From Hallerella sp963660435 (GTDB taxonomy: Bacteria > Fibrobacterota > Fibrobacteria > Fibrobacterales > Fibrobacteraceae): DNA of 64,000 nucleotides. The stretch lies in the NCBI GenBank assembly GCA_963660435.1, contig CAVKYI010000001.1:124001-188000 (forward strand), written 5' to 3'. A program made the translations under genes and the position numbers. The notes beneath the pieces are model-generated. The model had not been told where the DNA came from and did no database searches. It saw nothing but the letters and a program-made list of their open reading frames with translations. Each line of letters begins with the position of its first letter. Within the stretch, counting starts at the first letter, position 1. Shown here one piece after another: positions 24,362-33,362 of the stretch.

Positions 24362-26029
24362 TCAGACGCTCAACAGGAGAATGGCGAGGACCTGCGCTGT
24401 CAGGATGCGGAGGAGCATCGTAAGCGGATAGACGGACGCGTAGGCGACATTTGTCGCTTCGGAACTCGAGAGACCGTTCGCGAAAGCGAGAGCGGGAGGG
24501 TCGGTCATCGAACCGGCAATCATTCCGCAGAGGCTCAGATAGTTTACCTTGAAGACTAGCTTCCCGACGATTCCGGCTATCATCAGGGGAATGAACGTGA
24601 TAAGCGCCGCTAGTCCCATGTAGTAGAAACCGTCACCGTTCAGCAGAACGTCAAAGAAGCGGATGCCCGCGTTAAGTCCGACGCAAGTGAGGAAGAGCGT
24701 GATGCCTAGTTCCCGGAGCATCAGGTTCGCGCTTGCCGCCATGAAGAAGTTCAACGGGCCGATTTTCCGCTTGCGCGAAAGAAGAATCGCGATGACTAGC
24801 GGTCCGCCGGCAAGCCCGAGCTTGAGCGGAGTCGGCATCCCGGGAACGGCGATAGGAATCGATCCGACGATGACGCCGATAAAGATTCCAAGGAAAGCCG
24901 GCAAGATTTCGGGATGATTGAGCGCCTTGAGCGAGTCTCCGAGCTCCTTGGCTACCGCGTCGATTCCTTCTGTCGGACCGACGACCAGAAGCTTGTCCGC
25001 AAATTTAAGCCGTAGATCCAGGCGTCCCGTGAACTTGAACTCTCCGCGAACCACGCGGCTTACGGTTACTCCGTAACGCTCCGGAAATCCGAGCGACCCG
25101 ATCGTCTTGCCGAGCATCTTCTTGCTCGTTACGAGGATGCTGCGGGTTTCGAGCTTTGACGCAATTTTCGTGATGGGCGCATCGAGCTTCGATCCGATGA
25201 CCTTTTCCATCGTGCGGACCGCTTCGGGCATTCCCACGATATGAACCTTGTCGCCTTCCTGGATGATGGTCTTTCCGTTGGGCGTAAAAATGCTTTCTCC
25301 GCGCAAGAGACGCGTAATGACGACTCCGCTTGAAACCAGATCGGGAATTTCCTTGATGGAAACGCCGAAAAGATTCTTGTTTTCGACGAGAAGGCTCGTG
25401 GAGACGATTTCCGAACGGGTTGCCGCGATTTCCATCGCGTAGTCGTCGCTTGCCTTTGCTGGATTCTGCCTAAAGATTACTCGGACGAGAATCATCACCA
25501 GGATGATGCCGATGACGCCGAATGGATAGGCTACCGCGTAGCCGATGCCCGTGAGAGACGTGTCCATGCCCGTTGCCGCCAAGGCGGAATTGGCCGCTCC
25601 GAGCGAAGGCGTGTTGGTGACGGCGCCGCAAAGCATTCCGATGAGAACGGGAACGTTGTTGCGCAGGTCCGTCAGGAAATAGATGCAGACCGTGACGATG
25701 ACGCCCATGAGAACGATGCTTGCCGCGAGAATGTTCAGAACAAGTCCATGTCTCCGAATGGAGTCGATAAAGCCCGGCCCGACCTGCATTCCGATGGTAT
25801 AGACGAACAGGATTAAACCGAATTCCTGGATGAAGTGGAGAACGCTCGGTTCAATGCGAAGCCCCAGATGCCCAAGGATAATGCCGACGAAAAGAGCTCC
25901 CGCTCCGCCGAGACTGATTCCCTTGACCTTGATTTTTCCTATCATCAGTCCTAGTGCCGCCGTAACGGATAGGACGATAACCTGTTCAGCGACCGAAGGC
26001 TTTGTAAAGAGATCGATTAGCCATTGCAT
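24362..26029 (-). CDS. YidE/AspT-type transporter with two RCK_C domains
   Basis: A 555-residue inner-membrane protein: five or so N-terminal helices, two cytoplasmic RCK_C (TrkA-C) domains (about 205-370), then another helix set. This is the layout of the aspartate:alanine exchanger family and YidE. Seen: GAVTNTPSLGAANSAL in the first half and its mirror GMIAGSMTDPPALAFAN in the second, the two re-entrant motifs of the family. Substrate unknown, likely an amino acid or organic acid. Divergent from a LysR regulator with palindromes in between, so it is probably the regulator's target. Confidence 0.85.
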   Translation of the reverse strand: MQWLIDLFTKPSVAEQVIVLSVTAALGLMIGKIKVKGISLGGAGALFVGIILGHLGLRIEPSVLHFIQEFGLILFVYTIGMQVGPGFIDSIRRHGLVLNILAASIVLMGVIVTVCIYFLTDLRNNVPVLIGMLCGAVTNTPSLGAANSALAATGMDTSLTGIGYAVAYPFGVIGIILVMILVRVIFRQNPAKASDDYAMEIAATRSEIVSTSLLVENKNLFGVSIKEIPDLVSSGVVITRLLRGESIFTPNGKTIIQEGDKVHIVGMPEAVRTMEKVIGSKLDAPITKIASKLETRSILVTSKKMLGKTIGSLGFPERYGVTVSRVVRGEFKFTGRLDLRLKFADKLLVVGPTEGIDAVAKELGDSLKALNHPEILPAFLGIFIGVIVGSIPIAVPGMPTPLKLGLAGGPLVIAILLSRKRKIGPLNFFMAASANLMLRELGITLFLTCVGLNAGIRFFDVLLNGDGFYYMGLAALITFIPLMIAGIVGKLVFKVNYLSLCGMIAGSMTDPPALAFANGLSSSEATNVAYASVYPLTMLLRILTAQVLAILLLSV

Positions 26030-26096
26030 ATTTTCCGGATTCCTTGAAGGATTTCAGGTTGCGACGTAAAAATAGAACCCTCTTTCCTGTTTGACT

Positions 26097-26113
26097 AATA
26101 GTTTCCAACTATT
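26097..26113. promoter_or_regulatory. Palindrome AATAGTT-N3-AACTATT
   Basis: A perfect inverted repeat with a three-base centre, 22 bases centre-to-centre from the next palindrome, in the LysR/transporter divergent region. The two-turn spacing suits paired LysR binding sites. Confidence 0.45.
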
Positions 26114-26117
26114 GAAC

Positions 26118-26136
26118 CTATCATTTTTAATGATAG
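26118..26136. promoter_or_regulatory. LysR-type box CTATCATT-N3-AATGATAG
   Basis: A 19-base palindrome containing ATCATT-N3-AATGAT, which fits the T-N11-A LysR box. The same core occurs again at 27122-27136 upstream of the FISUMP-ThrE genes. It is probably bound by the LysR product of 26195-27079. Confidence 0.55.
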
Positions 26137-26182
26137 ATGTAAAAAACAAACTACTTGTCGTGATGAAGTCTCGCGAAAAATC

Positions 26183-26190
26183 TATAATTG
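26183..26190 (+). promoter_or_regulatory. TATAATTG box 4 bases before the LysR start
   Basis: TATAATTG, AAGC, then ATG 26195: a leaderless regulator mRNA is predicted. There is no ribosome site. Confidence 0.5.
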
Positions 26191-26194
26191 AAGC

Positions 26195-27079
26195 ATGGAA
26201 CTCACCCAATTGCGCTATTTTCTGGAAGTCGCCCGAACGGAACACATGACGCAAAGCGCGAAGAACCTTTGCATCGTCCAACCGGCCTTGACGCAATCCA
26301 TCCACAAGCTCGAAGACGAACTGGGCGTTCCCCTGTTTAGAAACCAGGGTCGAAATATCAGGCTCACGGAAAACGGCCGATTCTTTTACGAAAGATTACG
26401 GCCTATCTACGAAGAACTGGAGGCGCTTCCGCAACTTTTGCGCGACAGTGCGGAAAGGCAGAACAACAACGTCACGCTAAACGTTCTCGCCGCTTCGACT
26501 CTCATCACGCAAGCGATCATCGAATACAGGCAGGACAATCACGACCTGAATGTCGATTTGATTCAAAACGAAGAGACGAAGGCCTTTGACATTTGCGTTC
26601 GAACATATGCATCGTATCGACCGGAACTAGACCGTGTCGAAAGCGACGAAACCTTTATTTCGTCGGAAAGAATCTTCCTGGCGGTTCCCAATACGTCGGA
26701 ATATCGAAAGCAGAGCGAGATTTCCCTGTTCGACGTGAAGGAAAAGTTTATCGGGCTTTACGGTTCCAAGCAGTATCGGAAAATTTGCAACGAACTGTGC
26801 GAGAGCGTCGGATTCAAGACGAACGTGACGTTCGAAAGCGACAACGTCCTGGCGGTCAAGGAAGCGATTGCCGCGGGAATCGGCGTAGGCTTTTGGCCTG
26901 AAATTTCCTGGGGGAAAATGGATCACAAGAAAATCCGTCTCCTGAAAATCACCGATGCGAATTTCAAGAGAGACATCGTCATTTCCCTGCGACGCAACAA
27001 GCAGGACAACGCGAACATGGAAACGTTCTATCGCTTCTTGACGCATTATGTCAAGTGTCGCCGCCGAAAAACGCCCTGA
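26195..27079 (+). CDS. LysR-family transcriptional regulator
   Basis: A 294-residue LysR regulator: winged helix-turn-helix at about 1-60 (MELTQLRYFLEVARTEHMTQ, then PALTQSIHKLEDELGVPLF), followed by a periplasmic-binding-protein-like effector domain (about 90-285). It is divergent from the YidE-type transporter. Matching palindromes lie in its own promoter and upstream of the FISUMP/ThrE operon behind it, so it likely controls both. The effector may be an amino acid, given the exporter genes, but this is inference. Confidence 0.92.
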   Translation: MELTQLRYFLEVARTEHMTQSAKNLCIVQPALTQSIHKLEDELGVPLFRNQGRNIRLTENGRFFYERLRPIYEELEALPQLLRDSAERQNNNVTLNVLAASTLITQAIIEYRQDNHDLNVDLIQNEETKAFDICVRTYASYRPELDRVESDETFISSERIFLAVPNTSEYRKQSEISLFDVKEKFIGLYGSKQYRKICNELCESVGFKTNVTFESDNVLAVKEAIAAGIGVGFWPEISWGKMDHKKIRLLKITDANFKRDIVISLRRNKQDNANMETFYRFLTHYVKCRRRKTP

Positions 27080-27121
27080 TTTGTTGAAAAGTCCGGATCG
27101 ATATCGGCAAATGATGTATTT

Positions 27122-27136
27122 ATCATTTAAAATGAT
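27122..27136. promoter_or_regulatory. Second LysR-type box ATCATT-N3-AATGAT
   Basis: A perfect 15-base inverted repeat with the same arms as the site at 26120-26134. Single AATGAT half sites lie at 27110-27115 and 27149-27154. It sits about 65 bases upstream of the TATCTTTG box of the next gene. Confidence 0.5.
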
Positions 27137-27199
27137 TATATACTTAAAAATGATAAAATTAAAAAAAATAAAGTATTAGTCGTAAAAAGTCGACGCTTC

Positions 27200-27207
27200 T
27201 ATCTTTG
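27200..27207 (+). promoter_or_regulatory. TATCTTTG promoter box
   Basis: An exact TAnnTTTG match, 32 bases before ATG 27240. Here a leader with an AGGAG site is present, unlike the leaderless cases. Confidence 0.4.
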
Positions 27208-27239
27208 GCGACGGAAAATACAACAGATAGGAGTTTTCC

Positions 27240-27761
27240 ATGAAAAAGTTCTTTTCCCTTGCGGTCTTTGCGATGATTCTTGTCGCTTGCGATGGTTCCC
27301 ATCGGTGCAAGTTCAACGAGCAGGAGCAGGTCTTGCGTTGCCCCGAAAGAAACTACAGAACGGTCTCGATCCTGGGCAAGAACTGGCTCGCGGAAAATGC
27401 TCGGTTCTTTACGGATTTCAGCTATTGTTTCAATAACGATTTCAAGATGTGCGAAAGCTATGGCCGTCTCTATGCCTGGGAATCGTCTAAAAAGGCGTGT
27501 CCCGAGGGATGGCGCGTTCCGACAAAGGCGGAATTCGAGGAACTTTTGCAATATGGCGAATTCGGAAAGCTGAACACGGTTCGTGCGGGATTTCGCTACT
27601 ATGAGGATGAATATGTCGATAACGGAAAGGCGGCTCGCTTTTGGACCGGTGACGAATACGACGGCGCCCGCGCCTATATGGTGAACGCCGATGGCGAAGA
27701 GGTTCTGCTGGAACATCTGAACAAGTCTATCGCCGCTTCCGTCCGCTGCGTCGAGGAATAG
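27240..27761 (+). CDS. FISUMP-domain lipoprotein
   Basis: A 173-residue lipoprotein (lipobox L-V-A-C, Cys17) made almost wholly of one FISUMP domain, a family greatly expanded in Fibrobacter. Family marks: LGKNWLAENARF, YGRLYAWESSKKACPEGWRVPT, FWTGDEYDGARAYMVN and the terminal ASVRCVEE. The function of FISUMP proteins is unknown; they sit at the cell surface. It has a good AGGAG site and is followed 15 bases later by the ThrE-type exporter gene, so it may be regulated with it by the LysR protein. Confidence 0.85.
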   Translation: MKKFFSLAVFAMILVACDGSHRCKFNEQEQVLRCPERNYRTVSILGKNWLAENARFFTDFSYCFNNDFKMCESYGRLYAWESSKKACPEGWRVPTKAEFEELLQYGEFGKLNTVRAGFRYYEDEYVDNGKAARFWTGDEYDGARAYMVNADGEEVLLEHLNKSIAASVRCVEE

Positions 27762-27776
27762 TCTAGAGGTCTTCCC

Positions 27777-28709
27777 ATGGGAATCGGAATTGACATTGCG
27801 AGCATTTATTCGGGACACGCGAGAGTTCTCATCGTCGGGAGCCTGCTCGTAACGCTTGTGCTTGCCCTGCTCTGTCGGATGCTCGATGGCCGAAACCGGA
27901 AGGCGCGCGCTGGCAAGACCGTGGAACCTTTGGATGGCTATTCCGAGGAAATCCCTTGTACGGAAAAGATGATTGCCGAATTTGCCGCTTCGCTTGCGTC
28001 TGCGGGAGCGACCAGTTCGCTTTCGGAGACAAGCGTCCGGTATCTCTGCGCACGATTTGGAATCTCGGCGGAAATCATCGGGTTTCCGAAACATGTCCTG
28101 CTGAGCGTTTTCGGGAAAAAGCTTTCCGAGCACTATACGATAACTCAGAAGCTGCTTCCGAACCCTCTGGATTTTCACCGGATCGTTCTGTTGCATCGCT
28201 TGGCGAAAGAGACGCTAAGGAAAATGTATTCGGCAGAAGATTTCTGGGGCAGGTATCGAATGATACTGCGCGAGGAAAGGCTTTCTCCATGTCTTGTGCT
28301 CGTCTTGACGGGACTTGCGAACGCTTCGTTCTGCAGGCTGTTTAACGGGGACTGGATTTCGATGGGAATCGTCTTCGTGGCGACCGTGTGCGGTTTCTAC
28401 CTGAAAAACGCCTTGCACGGAACGTTCCGGATAGACATGCGTCTCGCGACGATTTTCTCGGCTTTCGTTTCGACGGTTATCGGATGTGCCGGCTATGCGT
28501 TTCTTTTGGGCGACACACCCGATATCGCGTTAGCGACGAGCGTTCTATACCTGGTTCCCGGCATTCCGTATATCAATGCGTTGAGCGATTTGCTGAACGG
28601 CGCCTTTCTGAGCTGCATTCGCCATGCGTTTAACGCGACGATCTTGACGATATGCCTTTCCATCGGGTTTTGCCTGGGACTGATTTCCACCAATCTCCAT
28701 TTCTTCTGA
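27777..28709 (+). CDS. Threonine/serine exporter family protein, N-terminal (ThrE/YjjP) part
   Basis: A 310-residue membrane protein of the ThrE family (DUF1212 part), which exports threonine and serine. A soluble helical segment (about 60-175) is followed by about five helices, with VLYLVPGIPYINALSDLLNG (about 262-281) as the family signature. The C-terminal half of the transporter is a separate gene two bases downstream. An additional N-terminal helix (about 17-37) precedes the usual domain. Likely controlled with the FISUMP gene. Confidence 0.82.
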   Translation: MGIGIDIASIYSGHARVLIVGSLLVTLVLALLCRMLDGRNRKARAGKTVEPLDGYSEEIPCTEKMIAEFAASLASAGATSSLSETSVRYLCARFGISAEIIGFPKHVLLSVFGKKLSEHYTITQKLLPNPLDFHRIVLLHRLAKETLRKMYSAEDFWGRYRMILREERLSPCLVLVLTGLANASFCRLFNGDWISMGIVFVATVCGFYLKNALHGTFRIDMRLATIFSAFVSTVIGCAGYAFLLGDTPDIALATSVLYLVPGIPYINALSDLLNGAFLSCIRHAFNATILTICLSIGFCLGLISTNLHFF

Positions 28710-28710
28710 T

Positions 28711-29226
28711 ATGCTTTTGCTCACCCTTGTTCAAGACGGAATTTTCGCTTCGATTGCCGCGATAGGCTTTGGAAGCATCAGCAATGTCCCGAAAGGAATT
28801 TTCGCCGGATGCGGAATCGTTGCTGCAATCGGGCATGTGACGCGATTTGTCCTGATGAACTTGCTCGGGTTCCATATTATCTGGGCAAGCCTTGCCGCGG
28901 GTCTTGCCATCGGGTGCGTGGCGATTCTTTTTCGGAAAATCTGGAAATGCCCGTGCGAAATGCTTGCCTTTCCGGCTCTGCTGCCGATGATTCCCGGGAT
29001 GTATGCGTATCGGTCTGTCCAGTCGCTGATTCTCTGCTTCAAGACGCCAAGCGATGAACTGTTCGATCACTACATCCATATATTCACTTACAACTTCATG
29101 GTCTGTGTCCTCGCCATCCTGATGATGGTCTTTGGGCTTACTTTCGTGCTTCACTTGCAAAGAAAGCGGAGCGCGTTTCAAAAGAGGCGAAACCGGGTTT
29201 CTCCGCATCGGGGAAATCCGGGATGA
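28711..29226 (+). CDS. Threonine/serine exporter family protein, C-terminal (DUF3815) part
   Basis: A 171-residue membrane protein with four to five helices and the motif AFPALLPMIPGMYAYRS (about 88-104), the counterpart of the signature in the preceding gene. In Corynebacterium ThrE both halves are fused; here they are split as in YjjP/YjjB of E. coli. It starts one base after the partner's stop. Confidence 0.82.
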   Translation: MLLLTLVQDGIFASIAAIGFGSISNVPKGIFAGCGIVAAIGHVTRFVLMNLLGFHIIWASLAAGLAIGCVAILFRKIWKCPCEMLAFPALLPMIPGMYAYRSVQSLILCFKTPSDELFDHYIHIFTYNFMVCVLAILMMVFGLTFVLHLQRKRSAFQKRRNRVSPHRGNPG

Positions 29227-29264
29227 CTGTGTGCTCTTGAGCTCGCTATTTCCCATGATACAAG

Positions 29265-29300
29265 AGGCTCGTGGCATTTTTATGCTGCGAGCCTTTTTTT
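29265..29300 (+). terminator. Strong terminator after the ThrE-type genes
   Basis: AGGCTCGTGGCAT pairs with ATGCTGCGAGCCT around a short T loop, followed by seven T residues (29294-29300). It separates the exporter operon from the flavodoxin lipoprotein gene. Confidence 0.85.
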
Positions 29301-29337
29301 CGCGCAATTGCTATTTTTTCGAAAAAGCGAGGATGAA

Positions 29338-30144
29338 ATGAACTTTTGCAAGATAGGAATAGCCGCTACCCTTTTCGCGTTGCTTGGCTGTGCCGGCAAT
29401 GCGGAGAAAAAATCGGTCGTCGTGTATTTTTCGCAGACGGGAACGACAAAGGCTGTCGCCGATGAAATTCGGAAAAATACGGGGGCGGACATGATCGAAC
29501 TTGTTCTGGAAAGCCCTTATCCTTCGACTTATGACAGCACGATTGAACGCGTCAAGCGGGAAAGGGAGTCGAAAAAATGGCCGAAAATTCTCCAGGCAAG
29601 GAAGAATCTTTCGAAGTACGATACGGTATATCTCGGCTATCCGATTATGTTCGGGACTTTCGCTCCGCCGATTTACGCCTTTCTGGATTCCAACGACTTG
29701 GGAGGAAAGGTCTTGGTGCCGTTTTGCACCTATGGAAGCGGCGGCCTGAAAAACAGCGCGGAGGAATTGAAAAGGCTTGTGCCCGGTGCGCAGGTGGCGA
29801 AAACTTTCGGAATCGCGCACAAGCGAATTTCAAGGGCTCCGGAAGAGGTCGCTCGCTTTCTGTCTTCTCTTCCCGTGGAAGAGGAGGTCGGAATGGTCGG
29901 CGCGTATTCGGAATCGCGGCTTTTGACTCCCGAGGATTCCATCGTGTTCGAGAAAGCCACCGCGGACTATGCCTATCTCAATCTTTCGCCGAAAAGCGTG
30001 ATGTCGCAGGTTGTCGCCGGGACGAACTATGTCTTTCTGTGCGAGATGAAAGGTCCGGACGGGGTTTCTGCCGAGGCGCAGGTCCTAGTCTTCGAACCGC
30101 TTCCGGGACAAGGCTTGCCGGAGATGATTCGCGTCGATCGATAA
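29338..30144 (+). CDS. Flavodoxin-like lipoprotein with cystatin-like C-terminal domain
   Basis: A 268-residue lipoprotein (lipobox L-L-G-C) with a flavodoxin domain (about 25-180): the FMN phosphate loop YFSQTGTTKAVADEI and the YLGYPIMFGTFAPPIYAF and FCTYGSGGLKNS loops are clear. The C-terminal 45-80 residues carry QVVAGTNYVFLC (from residue 224) and VFEPLPGQ, which match the cystatin/stefin QxVxG and following strands. So an FMN-binding domain is fused to a possible protease-inhibitor-like fold. It would sit in the periplasm or outside. ATG 29338 fits an AGGA site; a TATTTTTT box is at 29312-29319. Confidence 0.8.
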   Translation: MNFCKIGIAATLFALLGCAGNAEKKSVVVYFSQTGTTKAVADEIRKNTGADMIELVLESPYPSTYDSTIERVKRERESKKWPKILQARKNLSKYDTVYLGYPIMFGTFAPPIYAFLDSNDLGGKVLVPFCTYGSGGLKNSAEELKRLVPGAQVAKTFGIAHKRISRAPEEVARFLSSLPVEEEVGMVGAYSESRLLTPEDSIVFEKATADYAYLNLSPKSVMSQVVAGTNYVFLCEMKGPDGVSAEAQVLVFEPLPGQGLPEMIRVDR

Positions 30145-30247
30145 GCTTTTGCGCTCCGGCGCCGTGTGATAATTTTTTTGATTTATGTAGCAAAAAAGTA
30201 AACGGGAACTTTTCTATCGTTGAAATCGCAAGCTTGTTGGTTTCACG

Positions 30248-31423
30248 ATGAAAAAAGCATTGATCGCTCTCGCTTTCGGTACTTTTGGCCTAGGCATTGC
30301 GGAATACGTAATGATGGGCATCCTTCCCTTTATCGCCGATGATTTCCGGGTAAGCATTCCCCAGGCGGGCCACTTGATTTCCGCCTATGCGTTGGGTGTC
30401 TGTACCGGTGCGCCGGTTGTCGCCGTGTTCGCGCGAAAGTGGCCGCTGAAACGGATTCTCTACCTGCTTGTACTCGTGATGATCGCGACATCCCTTGCGA
30501 TGTCCCTGTGCACGCGTTTTGAATGGATGCTCGTGTTTCGCTTCCTCGCGGGGCTTCCCCATGGCGCCTATTTCGGAGTCAGCAGCATCGTGGCGGATCG
30601 CCTTTCGAAGGAAGGCGGATCGTCATTTGCAGTCGCCATCATGTGTTCGGGAATGACCGTCGCCAACCTGGTCGGCATTCCGCTCGGAACTTTCCTCACC
30701 GGGGTTTTCTCGTGGAGGCTCGTGTTCGGATTTTCGGGGCTTTGGGACATTGCGACATTGGTTGTCATTGCCCGCTGGATTCCGGAGATGGCGGCTCTTC
30801 CCGACTGCGGACTGAAAAGGGAATTCCACTTTTTGAAGACTCTCGCTCCGTGGCTTTTGATTGCTGCGACGGTTCTCGGCAATGCGGGGGTCTTTTGCTT
30901 TTACAGTTACGTCTCGCCGACCCTTACTCGGCTTGCGGGAATTCCGCTTTCGTGGCTTTCCTGCATGATGGTCCTTTCGGGAGCCGGGATGGTCATCGGA
31001 AACCTTTGCGGCGGAAAACTTTCGGATCGGTTTGGAAAGGGAAGGACGTGCCGCGGAATCGAAACGGCGGTATGCGTATTTCTTGTGTTGATTTTCCTGA
31101 CCGCTCATTGGGCCTTTTGTCTGCTGCCGTTGATGTTTCTTGTCTGCGGAGGCCTTTTTGCCATGTCGTCGCCGCAGCAGCTTCTGCTCTTGCGCTTTAG
31201 CGAAGGCGGTGAGCTGATGGGTGGAGCGATGGTGCAGCTTGCCTTCAATCTGGGAAACGCCGTGGGAGCGTTTCTCGGCGGCTTGCCTATCGTGGAAAGC
31301 TCTCCGGTGACATACCATTATCCCTCTGCGATCGGCGCCGTCCTTGCGGCTCTGGGCGTCGTCTGCTACATTGTCTTCTGCAGGAAGTTCGAATCTTCGC
31401 GCGAAAATTCACCTCGTCGATAG
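30248..31423 (+). CDS. MFS transporter, AraJ-like
   Basis: A 391-residue, 12-helix major facilitator protein resembling AraJ and related drug or sugar efflux pumps. Seen: LAFGTFGLGIAEYVMMGILP at the start, the MFS A-like loop, and RFLAGLPHGAYFGVSSIVAD (about 97-116). Substrate unknown. It is a single gene followed by dapB after an 87-base gap with a TATCTTTC box at 31466-31473. Confidence 0.85.
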   Translation: MKKALIALAFGTFGLGIAEYVMMGILPFIADDFRVSIPQAGHLISAYALGVCTGAPVVAVFARKWPLKRILYLLVLVMIATSLAMSLCTRFEWMLVFRFLAGLPHGAYFGVSSIVADRLSKEGGSSFAVAIMCSGMTVANLVGIPLGTFLTGVFSWRLVFGFSGLWDIATLVVIARWIPEMAALPDCGLKREFHFLKTLAPWLLIAATVLGNAGVFCFYSYVSPTLTRLAGIPLSWLSCMMVLSGAGMVIGNLCGGKLSDRFGKGRTCRGIETAVCVFLVLIFLTAHWAFCLLPLMFLVCGGLFAMSSPQQLLLLRFSEGGELMGGAMVQLAFNLGNAVGAFLGGLPIVESSPVTYHYPSAIGAVLAALGVVCYIVFCRKFESSRENSPRR

Positions 31424-31510
31424 GCGCATTCGATTTTCGTCTTTAAGAGTCCCGCCGTGAATTGCTATCTTTCGGATGTATCTTTAGGCCGAAAGGCGAG
31501 GAGTACTTCG

Positions 31511-32341
31511 ATGGCGACATTCGTAATGGTGAACGGTATTCCCGGAAGCATGGGAAAAATCGTTGCGGAAACCTGTGTCGGACGCGGACTGGAATTGGTG
31601 CCGTATTCCCTGACGGGAGAACAGATTGTCGAAAACGAATCCGACGTGGCGGGGAAAAGAATACAGCTTTTGAAACCTTCGAATCGCGAAGAAAGGATTG
31701 GCGAAATTCTAGCCGCCTATCCGGGGCTCATCGCTGTCGATTTTACCCATCCGACGGCGGTCAACGAGAACGCCGAATTCTATGTCGCGCACCGGATTCC
31801 CTTTGTGATGGGAACGACGGGTGGAGACCGGGACGCCCTAAGGGAACTGGTGAGGAGAGCGAACCATCCGAGCGTCATCGCCCCGAACATGGCGAAGCAG
31901 ATTGTCGCTTTCCAGGCGATGATCGAGTGGCTTTCGGAAACGTTCCCGACTGCGTTTGACGGCTACAGGCTCTCCATCGTGGAAAGCCACCAGAAGACGA
32001 AGGCGGATACGAGCGGAACGGCAAAGGCGGTAGCGAAGTCCTTTGAAAAGATGGGACTTGAATTCGACGAGAGCCGAATCGTCAAGATCCGGAATGACGC
32101 GGATTCGATGGAAAAAATGCATGTTCCCGCGGAATATCTTTCGGGGCACGCCTTTCACACCTATTCGCTCGACAGTGCCGACGGAACGGTACATTTCGAA
32201 TTCCGTCACAATGTCTGCGGAAGGAAAATCTATGCGGAAGGTTCCGTGGATGCCGTGAACTTTCTTGCCGGGGAACTGTCGAAGGGGAATGCCCGTCCGT
32301 TTGACATGATGGACGTTCTGCGTTCCGGCAAGATGCGCTAA
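31511..32341 (+). CDS. dapB: 4-hydroxy-tetrahydrodipicolinate reductase, plant-type
   Basis: DapB, 276 residues, reduces hydroxy-tetrahydrodipicolinate in the diaminopimelate/lysine pathway. The nucleotide loop is VMVNGIPGSMGKIV, and the substrate region VESHQKTKADTSGTAKAVA contains the conserved lysines. The NGxPGxMG form and total sequence match the plant/dapB2 type rather than the E. coli type. ATG 31511 is preceded by AGGAG; 18 in-frame upstream codons are not conserved. Gap to hemB is 18 bases. Confidence 0.9.
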   Translation: MATFVMVNGIPGSMGKIVAETCVGRGLELVPYSLTGEQIVENESDVAGKRIQLLKPSNREERIGEILAAYPGLIAVDFTHPTAVNENAEFYVAHRIPFVMGTTGGDRDALRELVRRANHPSVIAPNMAKQIVAFQAMIEWLSETFPTAFDGYRLSIVESHQKTKADTSGTAKAVAKSFEKMGLEFDESRIVKIRNDADSMEKMHVPAEYLSGHAFHTYSLDSADGTVHFEFRHNVCGRKIYAEGSVDAVNFLAGELSKGNARPFDMMDVLRSGKMR

Positions 32342-32359
32342 TATTCAAGGAAAAATCTT

Positions 32360-33361
32360 ATGGAGTCTTTTACGCTTGACATTCTGGAGCGCCCGCGTCG
32401 CAACCGCAAAAGCGCGACCGTTCGGAATCTGGTCCGCGAAACGGAACTTTCGTCAAAGGATCTGGTCTATCCCGTATTTGTCATGGAAGGAACCGGGAAG
32501 GAAGAGCCGATACGTTCGATGCCCGGAATGACGCGGAAAACGGTCGATGTGCTTCTGGAGGAAGTCGAGGAATGCGTTTCGCTCGGAATTTCCGCAATCG
32601 CGCCGTTCCCGTCGATTGAAGAATCGAAGAAGGACCACCGTGGATCGGAAAGCTACAATCCCGACGGACTTGTTCCGACATGCGTTCGCGCCGTAAAGGA
32701 AAGGTTTCCGGATGTCGTCGTGATGACGGATGTCGCCCTCGATCCCTTCAATATCGATGGACACGACGGCATCGTTGCGGAATCGGGAGAAATCCTGAAC
32801 GACGAAACGGTTGAAGTCCTTTGCAAGATGGCTGTCTGCCATGCGAAGGCGGGCGCGGATTTCGTCTGCCCTTCCGACATGATGGACGGTCGCATTGGCG
32901 CTATCCGGAAGGCGCTTGACGCGGAAAGGCTTTTCGATACGTCGATTCTCGCCTATAGCGCGAAGTACGCTTCGGCTTTCTACGGCCCCTTCCGCGATGC
33001 CCTGGATTCCGCGCCGAAAGCCGGCGACAAGAAAACTTACCAGATGGATCCGGGAAACCGTCTTGAAGCTCTCCGCGAAGTGGCGCTAGACATTGCCGAA
33101 AGTTCGGATGTCGTGATGGTGAAGCCCGCTTGCTACTATCTGGACGTCTTGCGGGAAGTGGCGAACTTTTCGAAAGTTCCGGTCGCGGCCTACCAGGTGA
33201 GCGGGGAATACGCGATGCTCTGCGCGGCGTCGGAAAATGGCTGGCTCGATAGAAATCGCGTGATTCTCGAAAGTCTGACGGGAATCAAGCGGGCCGGTGC
33301 GAAGATCATCTGGACCTATTTTGCCAAGGAAGCGGCTCGCTTGCTGCAAGGGGAACGTTAA
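32360..33361 (+). CDS. hemB: Delta-aminolevulinic acid dehydratase (porphobilinogen synthase)
   Basis: HemB, 333 residues, joins two aminolevulinates to porphobilinogen for heme synthesis. Active-site lysines lie in AYSAKYASAFYGPFRDA and VMVKPACYYLDVL. The metal site DVALDPFNIDGHDGIV has the aspartate-rich form associated with magnesium-dependent enzymes, not the cysteine zinc form. It lies in a row with dapB and the following FISUMP gene, which begins one base after its stop. Confidence 0.97.
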   Translation: MESFTLDILERPRRNRKSATVRNLVRETELSSKDLVYPVFVMEGTGKEEPIRSMPGMTRKTVDVLLEEVEECVSLGISAIAPFPSIEESKKDHRGSESYNPDGLVPTCVRAVKERFPDVVVMTDVALDPFNIDGHDGIVAESGEILNDETVEVLCKMAVCHAKAGADFVCPSDMMDGRIGAIRKALDAERLFDTSILAYSAKYASAFYGPFRDALDSAPKAGDKKTYQMDPGNRLEALREVALDIAESSDVVMVKPACYYLDVLREVANFSKVPVAAYQVSGEYAMLCAASENGWLDRNRVILESLTGIKRAGAKIIWTYFAKEAARLLQGER

Positions 33362-33362
33362 A

